Assembly (NCBI GenBank): GCA_030447525.1 | Contig: JAUJOR010000005.1 | Span: 186,001-250,000, forward strand | Reading direction: 5' to 3' | DNA from: Chloroflexota bacterium | GTDB taxonomy: Bacteria > Chloroflexota > UBA11872 > UBA12225 | DNA length: 64,000 bases | Shown here: positions 8,508-15,544 of the stretch, piece by piece | Numbering within the stretch: the first letter of the stretch is position 1 | Layout: the number at the start of each line of letters is the position of its first letter | Notes under the pieces: generated by a model | What the model was told of the DNA's origin: nothing | The model's database searches: none | Seen by the model: the letters and a program-made list of their open reading frames with translations, nothing else | Made by a program: the position numbers and the translations under genes

Positions 8508-9320
8508 ATGGATGGTTCACCGACCCCAGACGCCGTCATTCTCCTGGCCAAGGGCGGGTATGGCGAGTGGCCGCAGTGCGAGCTGGACGGCATGCTGGCG
8601 GCGGTTCGCGCGACCCGCCGCTACCCGCACGTGGAGGGCGCGTTTCTCGACTCGGGCGCCCCGCCGTTTCCCAGCGTGCTCCGGGAGCTGGCGGAGCGCG
8701 GCGCCACGCGCATTCTCATCGCGCCGGTGTTCGTGCCGTTGGATCGCTCGCTGCGCGAGTGGCTCCCCAAGGTCGTGCGCCGGTCGCTCAAGAAGCACCA
8801 TCTGGAGAAGGTGGAGGTGGTGCTGGCCGGACCGCTGGGTGAGCGGCCGGAGCTGGGTGAGGCGGTCGTGCGCGCGCTGCCCGCGGCCGACAGCGGTCCT
8901 GACGTGCGCGAAGGTGCACCGCGAGACGTCGCCAACCAGTGGCTGAAGCCGCCGCCGCACCGGCACCACGTCTTCATGTGCGAGGGGCCGCGCTGCGCGA
9001 CGCTCGGCTCGCACGAGTTGTTCGTGCGCCTGCGCGAGCGGCTGGCCGAGCGCGGGCTGGCGGCGTCGGAGAATGAGGCGGGCGAGGGCGTCCTGGCGGT
9101 GCGTTCGAGCTGCCTCTACCCGTGCAACCTCGGGCCAATGATGGTGGTGTACCCGGAGGGTGCCTGGTATGGGGCGCTGAACGAGCGCGGGATCGACCGC
9201 ATCGTGGACGAGCATTTCGGGAACGGCCGGCCGGTGGAGGCCCACCTACGCTTCCAGCCGCTGCCGTCGCAAGACGGGATGCGGAGCCGCGATAGGGCGC
9301 CGGGAGCGGCCTCGCCCTAA
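8508..9320 (+). CDS. CbiX-like domain fused to a thioredoxin-fold [2Fe-2S] ferredoxin domain
   Basis: A 270-residue protein with two parts. Residues 1-125 resemble CbiX/sirohydrochlorin chelatases (VEGAFLDSGAPPFPSVLREL, then RGATRILIAPVFVPLDRSLREWLPK). Residues about 150-255 resemble a thioredoxin-like [2Fe-2S] protein: cysteines in CEGPRC and, later, in SSCLYPCNLGP, with MMVVYPEGAWYG. The GHGS motif that carries the metal-binding histidine in CbiX is replaced by AKGGYG, and the second histidine region (normally like AGRHVKED) is LDRSLREW, so a classical chelatase activity is doubtful. A ribosome site AAAGGAAAG precedes the ATG at 8508. It closes the transport operon, which hints at metal or tetrapyrrole handling (inference). 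Confidence 0.8.
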   Translation: MDGSPTPDAVILLAKGGYGEWPQCELDGMLAAVRATRRYPHVEGAFLDSGAPPFPSVLRELAERGATRILIAPVFVPLDRSLREWLPKVVRRSLKKHHLEKVEVVLAGPLGERPELGEAVVRALPAADSGPDVREGAPRDVANQWLKPPPHRHHVFMCEGPRCATLGSHELFVRLRERLAERGLAASENEAGEGVLAVRSSCLYPCNLGPMMVVYPEGAWYGALNERGIDRIVDEHFGNGRPVEAHLRFQPLPSQDGMRSRDRAPGAASP

Positions 9321-9505
9321 CGTACCGCGCTGGCGGGTCGCGAGCGCAACGCCGGCAGAAATCGAAAGAATCGCTGGCGCTCGGGCTGTAGCCGGGCCGG
9401 ACGCCGATCGGCCGTACCTGGCTCCGCGGTGCGATACAGGTTGGGTAAGTACAGGTCCATGTGCGGCAGCCCGCGGCGATGGACGAACTTGACGACGAAG
9501 CGTCC
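9317..9505 (-). pseudogene. possible coding remnant, unrecognised
   Basis: An open stretch of 62 codons on the minus strand without a plausible start; a TGA lies directly before it. The predicted peptide (GRFVVKFVHRRGLPHMDLYL, then PNLYRT) has a natural amino-acid mix unlike most antisense frames here. Its stop overlaps the end of the CbiX-like gene on the other strand. It could be the last part of a gene whose front was lost when mobile elements entered this spot. I do not recognise the family. Confidence 0.25.
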
Positions 9506-9575
9506 TCACCGGTCGCCGCCCCTCGTCGGCGAGACGGCGCGCCGGCACCAGAGGCCGGTCGGTAAGAAGTGAAGA

Positions 9576-9764
9576 GTGGACGAGGCGTACAGCGACTTTA
9601 GCGGCAATCAGGTGTCCACCTACCGTGCCATCCACGAGGATGGGTGGGTGGTGGACGCCTACTTTTCAGAACGGCGCAATGCCGGCGACGCGCAGGCGAT
9701 GTTCGAGCGGGCACAGCGGTCGCCGGTGCAGTTGTGTCAACTTGCGCCAATTGCGCACGAGTAA
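9576..9764 (+). pseudogene. IS6-like transposase fragment (DDE domain piece)
   Basis: About 60 codons matching the middle of an IS6-type DDE transposase: DEAYSDFSG carries the first catalytic Asp region, YRAIHEDGWVVDAYFSERRN the following strand, and AQAMFERA the next helix. The corresponding part of the fuller transposase at 54.2-54.9 kb reads HIDEVQLKVKG, then WRAVDRDGLVLDILVQARRD. Both ends are missing and no terminal repeats were seen, so this is a dead remnant. It marks the left side of the accessory region as a site of past transposition. Confidence 0.6.
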
Positions 9765-9821
9765 GGTAGCCACTCATGCCGGGCTGCGCCTGCTTCTGCG
9801 TGCGCGGAGATTCGTACCGGG

Positions 9822-10643
9822 TTGCTCCGTACCGGCCGCCGGCGCTCGGCACACACGCGCCGCTACTACCATCGGGTGGCCGAGGCGTTCCTGGCCCACG
9901 TGGGGAAGCCGCTGCCGGCGGTCACGTTGGGTGACGTCGTGGCGTTTGCCGAGGGGCTGACCGGCCTCAAGGACAGCTCTCGCGCCGTGACCGTGGCGGC
10001 CGTCCGCTCCCTGCTGTCCTTCGGCCACCGCACCGGCTATCTGCTGGTGAACGTGGGGACGGCTGTAGAGCCGCCCCGGGTCAAGGATGATCTGGCCCGG
10101 CGCATCCTTGACGAGTCGTCTGTCTACCGCCTGCTCGATCGGGAGCCCGACCTGCGGAACCGGCTCCTACTGCGCTTGCTCTACGCCACCGGCCTGCGGG
10201 TGAGCGAGGCATGTAGCCTCACCTGGCATGACGTCAAGGCCCGCGACCGTGGCCGGGGGCAGGCGACCGTCTACGGCAAGGGCGGGAAAACGCGGGTGGT
10301 GGTGATCCCCGCTGCCGTGTGGCACGCGCTGCAGGCGCTCGTCCCTGAAGGGGCGTCGGGGGATCCGGCGGCGCCGGTGTTCGCCTGACGCCGGGGTAGG
10401 CCACTCAGCCCCCGCCAGGCGGAGCGGGTGGTCGATGCCGCTGCGCGCCGGGCGGGGCTCCCGTTCGGCAAGGGCGGGGTGTCCCCGCACTGGCTCCGGC
10501 ACGCCCATGCCACCCACAGCCTCAAGCGAGGCGCGTCCCTCCCGCTCGTGCAGGCGACACTGGGCCACGCCTCCGTGGCCACGACAGGGCGCTACCTCCA
10601 CGCCGAGCCGGACGAGAGCAGCGGCGAGTACCTGGCGGTGTAG
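9822..10643 (+). pseudogene. tyrosine recombinase (XerC/XerD-like) interrupted by an in-frame TGA
   Basis: The frame encodes an N-terminal SAM-like DNA-binding domain (HTRRYYHRVAEAFLAHVG) and a complete catalytic domain: Arg in YATGLRVSEA, Lys in VYGKGGKTRVV, HWLRHAHATH, and LGHASVATTGRYLH with the Tyr nucleophile. A TGA at 10386-10388 splits it, exactly in frame: PVFA, stop, RRGRPLSPRQAERVVDAA. Relatives usually have Ser or a similar residue here, so one base change (such as TCA to TGA) would explain it. All catalytic residues except the first Arg and the Lys lie after the stop. The start is uncertain; a TTG at 9822 is used. It is separate from the intact integrase at 31893. Confidence 0.8.
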
Positions 10644-10803
10644 GGTGCGCCTGTTCTGCGGGGTCGCCTCGACGCTATGCTGGGGCGCCGTGAGTAGACA
10701 CCGGCATCCAAAGGGGGTGACGCCAGCGTAGCACCGCCCCGGCGTCTCCGCGTGGAGCCCGCCGGCGAGCTCAGCGTCAGACCAGCCGCCGTCAGACCAG
10801 CCG

Positions 10804-11430
10804 TCACCACCCCGGTGGCTTGGTGATCGTGCGGCCCCTCGCATCGACCACGGCCAGCGGAAACTGACTCGCCGCGGCGACGCCACGGCGGATCGGGCGG
10901 TAGAAGGACGCCGCCTGCCAGAGGGCGTGGCTTGTGTTCCGGTGGGGATTGAGGACGCCCACCTGCAGCCCCAGCTCGGCGCGCAGGAGCTCGATGGGGG
11001 TCTTCAGGTCGGGGTCGTTGGAGACCACCACCGCCAGTTCGTAGTCACCCCGGAACCCGTCCATCAGTAGGTAGGTGGCCAGGTTCACGTCCGACCCCTT
11101 CTCCTGCGTGCGGATGACCTCCACGGTGCGCGGCGAACCCGGCGCCGGGGCCGCCACCGGCACGCGCTCGAGGTTGGAGAGGAAGTGGCCGTAGTGGACG
11201 GACAGGCCGGGGATGGTCTCCAGCGCGCGGATGTAGGTCTGCTGACGGAGCGGCTTCTTAGGGTCGCCGGGGCGTGGGCCGACCAGCGCGGTGAAGTAAC
11301 GAATTCGGGTGATCGTGTGGCCGCGCAGCAACAGCGAGCACAGCTTGCCGAGATCGAGCCAGCGGTGCGGCGTGCCCTTAGCGCATCCGTAGTACAGGTT
11401 GAACCCGTCGATATAGACGCTTGTTCTCAC
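10804..11430 (-). CDS. NYN domain (PIN-like) protein
   Basis: A 208-residue protein of the NYN family, predicted RNases with a PIN-like fold. The N-terminus TSVYIDGFNLYYG carries the first conserved Asp, the middle EKGSDVNLATYLLMDGF a second acidic patch, and ELAVVVSNDPDLKTPIELLR a third, which together form the usual metal site. The start fits the family motif, which normally lies at the very N-terminus. It is the last gene on the minus-strand arm of the integrative element. NYN proteins of this type are common passengers on such elements; the target RNA is unknown. Confidence 0.85.
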   Translation of the reverse strand: MRTSVYIDGFNLYYGCAKGTPHRWLDLGKLCSLLLRGHTITRIRYFTALVGPRPGDPKKPLRQQTYIRALETIPGLSVHYGHFLSNLERVPVAAPAPGSPRTVEVIRTQEKGSDVNLATYLLMDGFRGDYELAVVVSNDPDLKTPIELLRAELGLQVGVLNPHRNTSHALWQAASFYRPIRRGVAAASQFPLAVVDARGRTITKPPGW

Positions 11431-11457
11431 GCCAGCGAGGGCCTCAGAAATGCAGAA

Positions 11458-11475
11458 GCCGGCCTAGTGGCCGGC
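11458..11475 (-). terminator. GC hairpin between the HTH gene and the NYN gene
   Basis: Perfect 7-bp arms GCCGGCC and GGCCGGC around a TAGT loop. On the minus strand the hairpin is followed by a moderately T-rich stretch (CTTCTGCATTTCTG). It lies after the stop of the gene ending at 11602 and before the start of the NYN gene, so it may end the upstream transcript. No clean U-run, so only a modest call. Confidence 0.35.
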
Positions 11476-11601
11476 CTCGCGCCCAGGCGCCGAAGCAACC
11501 CGGTGAGGATACCCAAATGGTACCATGGAGTCTTCGAGGGGACAACCATCCACTGCTGTGGAAGGTGGCCGACATCCGCACTCTCTAGGCACCACCGCTG
11601 C

Positions 11602-12225
11602 CTAGTCGCCGGTGACCAGCCGCCAGGCGCGGCGCCACCACACTTCCCGCGTAGTCGTCGTTGCGGACGCGTAGTCGCGGGAGGCTGCCGTCTGTTTAGG
11701 CGTCGCCTGGTCAATCGTCTGGTCACCGGGTGTGGCTCCTGCGACGGCTGTCTGATCGTGGCTGGGTAACGCCGGAGGCGCTGGTGCCAGGCGGGCGATG
11801 ATCACGTGCAGCTCCTGCACCTCGCGTCGGCGCGCCTCCAGTTCGGTGCGGTACTCAGCGAGCTGCGTCTGCAGGTCGGCGTTGTGAGCTTCCAGGCGGA
11901 CCAGTTCTCTGGCCGCAGCGTCTTGACTAGGCGGCGCGCCAGGAGGGTGACTAGGCGCCGCGGGGTTTACTGCCTGGGCGCCTGCGAGCTCGCCGGCGTC
12001 AACGACCTCGGCGGGCAGGAGTACCCGCCACTCGAAGCCCTAGGGGGTCTTGTGCTTCTGCCTGACCAGTTGCTTGCTGCGGAGGCGCCGCCGGATCGTC
12101 TCGTCGCTGACACCGAGGTGTCGGGATACCTCTTGAATAGTCACCGCCTGCACGGTGGTGTGGGCGACGCCGTTCACCGCCTGGTCGTGTGCCTGGTCAG
12201 ACGCGTAGTCGAAGGAGCTGGCCAT
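11602..12225 (-). pseudogene. HTH and coiled-coil DNA-binding protein interrupted by an in-frame TAG
   Basis: One reading frame spans 11602-12225. Residues about 25-60 form a helix-turn-helix (VTIQEVSRHLGVSDETIRRR) followed by LRSKQLVRQKHKTP. A TAG at 12040-12042 then interrupts it, and the same frame continues GFEWRVLLPAEVVDAGELAG. The family pattern has a residue such as Gln before GF(R/E)W, so CAG to TAG is the simplest change. The rest includes a coiled coil (LVRLEAHNADLQTQLAEYRT, then ELEARRREVQEL) and a Thr-rich tail ending WWRRAWRLVTGD. This domain order resembles DNA-binding accessory proteins of mobile elements. Without suppression only a 61-residue HTH peptide would be made. Confidence 0.65.
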
Positions 12226-12288
12226 GACTCAGGTGACGAGTCGACGGCTAGGCGGTTGCGTACACAGGCTAGGCGTCGGTGATGTAGC

Positions 12289-12867
12289 TTACGCGGTAAC
12301 CTGGAGCGCGCCCCACCAGACACACGCCAGGACAGTCCCCAGCACAGTGAGGGCTTCGACTCGCCCGCCGGTCGGTGGGGCAAGCCCGTAGGGGAGACGC
12401 AGGCGCCGGCGCCACAGGGGCCACAGCAGAGGCACGCCACAGGCGGTCACCGCGTCGGCCAGGACATGGGTGGCCCAGCCGTAGCCCACGAGCAGCCCCA
12501 GTCCGGCCACTCCCAGCTGAGGGCCGAGCAACTCACTGAGGACGCCGGCGACGACCGCCGCTAGGGCGCTGTGCAGTGGTCCACGGTGGTGCAGGACGCG
12601 CTCAGCGACGCTGGCCACGGCGCGACTCAGGATGCCCAACGACCGGGCCACAGCGCTCCCACCATGGTCGACGTCGGGAGCCAGGGCGGCCAGCATCACG
12701 GTGGCCACGCTGAGGGCCAGGGCGAGCTCATCCGGTCCCAGGGGACCATCGCCGGCAGCGGGGCGCAAGAGTGGCGCCGCCAGGGCGCCCCAGGGCGTCG
12801 GCAGGGGGTGGACCAACAGGGAGAGGTAGGTCGCTCCGGCCAGGGTGACGTGGCTGCGCCCCAGCAT
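12289..12867 (-). CDS. YdjM-like membrane-bound metal-dependent hydrolase
   Basis: A 192-residue multi-pass membrane protein of the YdjM (DUF457) family. The family metal-binding motifs are clear: LAPDVDHGG, HHRGPLHSALAA and HVLADAVTACGVPLLWPL, ending with RLPYGLAPP. Strings of hydrophobic segments fit four or more membrane helices. These proteins are predicted hydrolases of unknown substrate; the E. coli relative is LexA-regulated. In this element it sits between a DNA-binding gene and the replication-relaxation gene, and is probably co-transcribed with them. Confidence 0.85.
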   Translation of the reverse strand: MLGRSHVTLAGATYLSLLVHPLPTPWGALAAPLLRPAAGDGPLGPDELALALSVATVMLAALAPDVDHGGSAVARSLGILSRAVASVAERVLHHRGPLHSALAAVVAGVLSELLGPQLGVAGLGLLVGYGWATHVLADAVTACGVPLLWPLWRRRLRLPYGLAPPTGGRVEALTVLGTVLACVWWGALQVTA

Positions 12868-12886
12868 CGTCCCTCCCGGCGCGGAC

Positions 12887-13648
12887 TCAGGCGGCGAGGG
12901 GCGTCAGCGCGGCCAGCAGAGGCGCCAGGGGGCGCGTCTCCATCTCCGGGAGGTTGGCAGCAGCAACGGCGATCTGGACGTGGCGCAGGGTCACGTCGTC
13001 GCCGCAGTACCACCGGACGCGCTCGAAGGCCCCGGCGGCGAGTTGCTGGCAGTACCAGCGCAGCTTCACGGCGTAGGCCCGGGCTGGCTTGGGGTGACGT
13101 TCCACCTCAACGGCAAGGCGCTGGATGGTGCCATCAGACGCCGTAAGGCGGAGCACCCCGTCCGGACGAGGACTGCCCGTCGCTGCCGACCCCTGTTGCT
13201 GACACCACTCTGCCTCGGTCTGCCACGACGCCGCCACTGAGAGACTCGCCGCTTTTGCCAGCAGGGCCGCCGCCACGTCAGCCACGACACAGTGATGGTG
13301 GTAGTACCCGCCAGGAAAGCCTTCGTAGAACCCTGTCCTCGCCCGTGGCGCTGGGAGGCCCGTCGCCGAGGCGGTTGCTCCCTTCGGCGTGAGCAGCCAC
13401 ACTGCGCCGTGTCCGTACCCCATGGTCGCCCGTGTGATGTAGCCCGCCGCCTTGAGCTTGTTCAGCCGGTTCAACGTCGTTGAGGAGGCCCCGCCGCGGA
13501 AGTGGCGCCGACGCAGCTGCTCCGCTGTCAGGACGCGGTACCGTGCCAGATCGCCCAGCATCGTCAGATCACGGGACGTAAGCGAGACCGCACCGGATGG
13601 AGACGAGAGAGGGGACAGATAGTCGCGTTGCACGATGTCACCCCGCAC
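12887..13648 (-). CDS. replication-relaxation family protein
   Basis: A 253-residue protein that fits the Replic_Relax family, found in plasmids and integrative elements of actinobacteria and Chloroflexota. The N-terminal winged helix reads LTSRDLTMLGDLARYRVLTA, then RLNKLKAAGYITRA. The middle holds HHHCVVADVAAALLAKA and a nuclease-like strand LAVEVERHPKPARAYAVKLR. The family is thought to act in relaxation or mobilisation of element DNA. It directly precedes no obvious classical relaxase, so it may supply the DNA-processing function for the T4SS genes upstream. Confidence in the family is good; the biochemical role is inference. Confidence 0.8.
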   Translation of the reverse strand: MRGDIVQRDYLSPLSSPSGAVSLTSRDLTMLGDLARYRVLTAEQLRRRHFRGGASSTTLNRLNKLKAAGYITRATMGYGHGAVWLLTPKGATASATGLPAPRARTGFYEGFPGGYYHHHCVVADVAAALLAKAASLSVAASWQTEAEWCQQQGSAATGSPRPDGVLRLTASDGTIQRLAVEVERHPKPARAYAVKLRWYCQQLAAGAFERVRWYCGDDVTLRHVQIAVAAANLPEMETRPLAPLLAALTPLAA

Positions 13649-13651
13649 GGC

Positions 13652-15394
13652 TCAGTCGACAAGGGAGATGAGGTCAGGAGTTGCCTTAGTAGCAGCCTCA
13701 GTAGTGTTCCTGTGGGGTCGTTCCTGGGATGGCTCCTGCCCCGCCTGGATAGGGGGAGTCACGGTACGGGCGTGCAGGTGGTGAGGGTCACCGTCCGTGG
13801 TGAGGGTCGGCGTGCCGTCGTCATCCTCCGCCTCGACGTCAGGCTCCTCGCCCTGGGCACCGGCCGTGTTGGGGAAGACCACGGCGAGGGGGCGCCCCCC
13901 GGCGATACGGAGGTAGCCCTGGCCGATGGGCAGGGCGGCGATCTGCCCTGGCGTGACGTAGGGCGCCTCGACTGTCTTCGCCCGGAAGTTGCCCGTGGGC
14001 TCCCCCGTCTTGCCGTCCAGGCTGCGGGTGAACTCCTGTGTGCGGTAGGTGCCTAGCAGCTCGCTCCAGGCGGCCTGGTCGCCCGGCTCCGACTGGCGCA
14101 GGACGATCTGCACATTCATGTTGCCCAGGATCTCGCTGTAGGCCACGTCGCCGAGCCGCTTCAGGCCGGAGAGCGTCTGCGTGAACAGCCAGATCGAGAC
14201 GCCGCCTTCCCTGACCATGGCCAGCGGTTGAGAGACGTGCGTTCCTTGCTCCTTGAGGCCGGCGAACTCGTCCACCAGCAGCAGGCAGCGGCGCCCCGTC
14301 TTCTTCCCCCAATCGGTCGCCGTCAGGCGGGAGGCCACGCGGTTGGCCTCCGCGAGTGCCCAGGCCCCCAGCTTCTCGCCCACGAGCCTGAGCCGGGGCA
14401 CGGGGATGGACAGCAGCACGGCCTGGCCATCACGCACCGCCCGCTCGAGGTGCAGCGCCTCCGGGCCCGGGCGCAGCCATGGCTCTGCACTGGAGCTGGT
14501 GACCGTGCGGAGGCGCGCCTCCAGGTCGATGAGGGCCTGCTGTGGCTTCGCCTCGGCCGTCACCTCCCGGTGCAGGAGGCCCTGCAGGGCAGTGAAGGTC
14601 CGGGGCTCCTTGGCATCGTCCAGCTCCTTGACCAACTCCGTCAGCCGTCCTTGGGCGATCTGGTTGAACTGCTGGCCGGTGACCGTCCCAGCCACCGTGA
14701 CGATCTTCGCGGCCACCTCGTCAGGATGCCCGCGCAGCAGGTCAAAGGCTACCGGGCCGCGCGGCGTCCACACCCGGCCGCCGTCCAGCTCGTAGAAGAG
14801 GCGCCGCAGCGACGGTGAGCCTTTCAGGTCGAGGCACACGACGGGCCAGCCCAACGCCCGCGCCGACCGGATCAGGGAGGCCATCAACGTCGTCTTCCCG
14901 GCCCCGGTGAGGCCGCAGACCAGGGCGTGGTAGGTCATCTGCGCCCCGGTGAGAGCCACCGGCTTGCTCTTGGTGCCATAGGCCAGTGGGAGGCAGCGCT
15001 CGGGGCGACGGAGCCAGCCGCTCGTCACCACCGGTGCGGCCCCCGACCGGGCCAGGGCCGCTGCCTTGTTGGGAAAGGTCGGCGGCGCGGGGTGGAGCTC
15101 CACCGGCGATGGCGTGGCTGTCGTGACGCCGCTGCCCAAGACCTGGCGCACCGTCCGCCACACCGTGGCTAGGGCCGCAAGCGAGGCGCCCAGGGCCAGG
15201 GAGCCGCGCCACACCAGTCCCAGCGCCGTCCGCCAGTCGCCGGCGTCGGCCGGGAGCGCGTCGCGCAGGGCGTGCAGCATCCGCGCCTGCACCGGGCGCG
15301 CGCCCCCCGCCATACCTTCCAGCGGCCCCCGCAGCGAGGCCAGGGGGAGCGCCAGACCATGGCCAAGGTCAGCGGCCACGCGCGCCGGCGTCAC
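13652..15394 (-). CDS. VirD4/TraG-like type IV coupling ATPase
   Basis: A 580-residue conjugative coupling protein. Walker A is GLTGAGKTT (about 161-169) after a short region (about 60-95) that could span the membrane. Walker B is RRCLLLVDEFAGL (about 355), followed by the typical VREGGVSIWLFTQTLSGLKR. The C-terminal 70 residues are acidic and Pro/Thr-rich, without a domain I recognise. The GTG start at 15394 lies 4 bp after the stop of a small upstream gene. It would bring element DNA to the T4SS channel at the inner membrane. Intact, in contrast to the frameshifted VirB4 gene next to it. Confidence 0.88.
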   Translation of the reverse strand: MTPARVAADLGHGLALPLASLRGPLEGMAGGARPVQARMLHALRDALPADAGDWRTALGLVWRGSLALGASLAALATVWRTVRQVLGSGVTTATPSPVELHPAPPTFPNKAAALARSGAAPVVTSGWLRRPERCLPLAYGTKSKPVALTGAQMTYHALVCGLTGAGKTTLMASLIRSARALGWPVVCLDLKGSPSLRRLFYELDGGRVWTPRGPVAFDLLRGHPDEVAAKIVTVAGTVTGQQFNQIAQGRLTELVKELDDAKEPRTFTALQGLLHREVTAEAKPQQALIDLEARLRTVTSSSAEPWLRPGPEALHLERAVRDGQAVLLSIPVPRLRLVGEKLGAWALAEANRVASRLTATDWGKKTGRRCLLLVDEFAGLKEQGTHVSQPLAMVREGGVSIWLFTQTLSGLKRLGDVAYSEILGNMNVQIVLRQSEPGDQAAWSELLGTYRTQEFTRSLDGKTGEPTGNFRAKTVEAPYVTPGQIAALPIGQGYLRIAGGRPLAVVFPNTAGAQGEEPDVEAEDDDGTPTLTTDGDPHHLHARTVTPPIQAGQEPSQERPHRNTTEAATKATPDLISLVD

Positions 15395-15397
15395 GCC

Positions 15398-15544
15398 TCA
15401 CAGGGCCACACCGGCCACCAGGACGACGGCCACAGGGAGCACCACCCACCAGGTAGCGCGGCGCCACGCTTCGGACAGGCCGAAGGTGACGGCAGGCAGG
15501 GGGAGCCAGGACGCCGCCAGGAGGGGCAGCAGCTCAGGCACCAC
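15398..15544 (-). CDS. small single-pass membrane protein
   Basis: A 48-residue ORF between the VirB4 and coupling-protein genes. Its GTG at 15544 overlaps the VirB4 stop, and its own stop lies 4 bp before the next gene, so it sits exactly in the operon rhythm. The sequence VPELLPLLAASWLPLPAVTF, then WWVVLPVAVVLVAGVAL suggests one or two membrane segments. No family recognised. Its reality is inferred mainly from the tight fit between neighbours. Confidence 0.5.
   Translation of the reverse strand: MVPELLPLLAASWLPLPAVTFGLSEAWRRATWWVVLPVAVVLVAGVAL

Noticed and set aside
9300-11600. A left attachment site repeating the tRNA-Lys 3' end
   Set aside because: I looked for the acceptor/T-arm sequence of 33240-33258 around the left edge of the element and saw no match, so the left end is not assigned.
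11185-11769. A 194-codon + strand frame over the NYN gene start
   Set aside because: It overlaps the NYN gene antisense, has no ribosome site and no recognisable domain.
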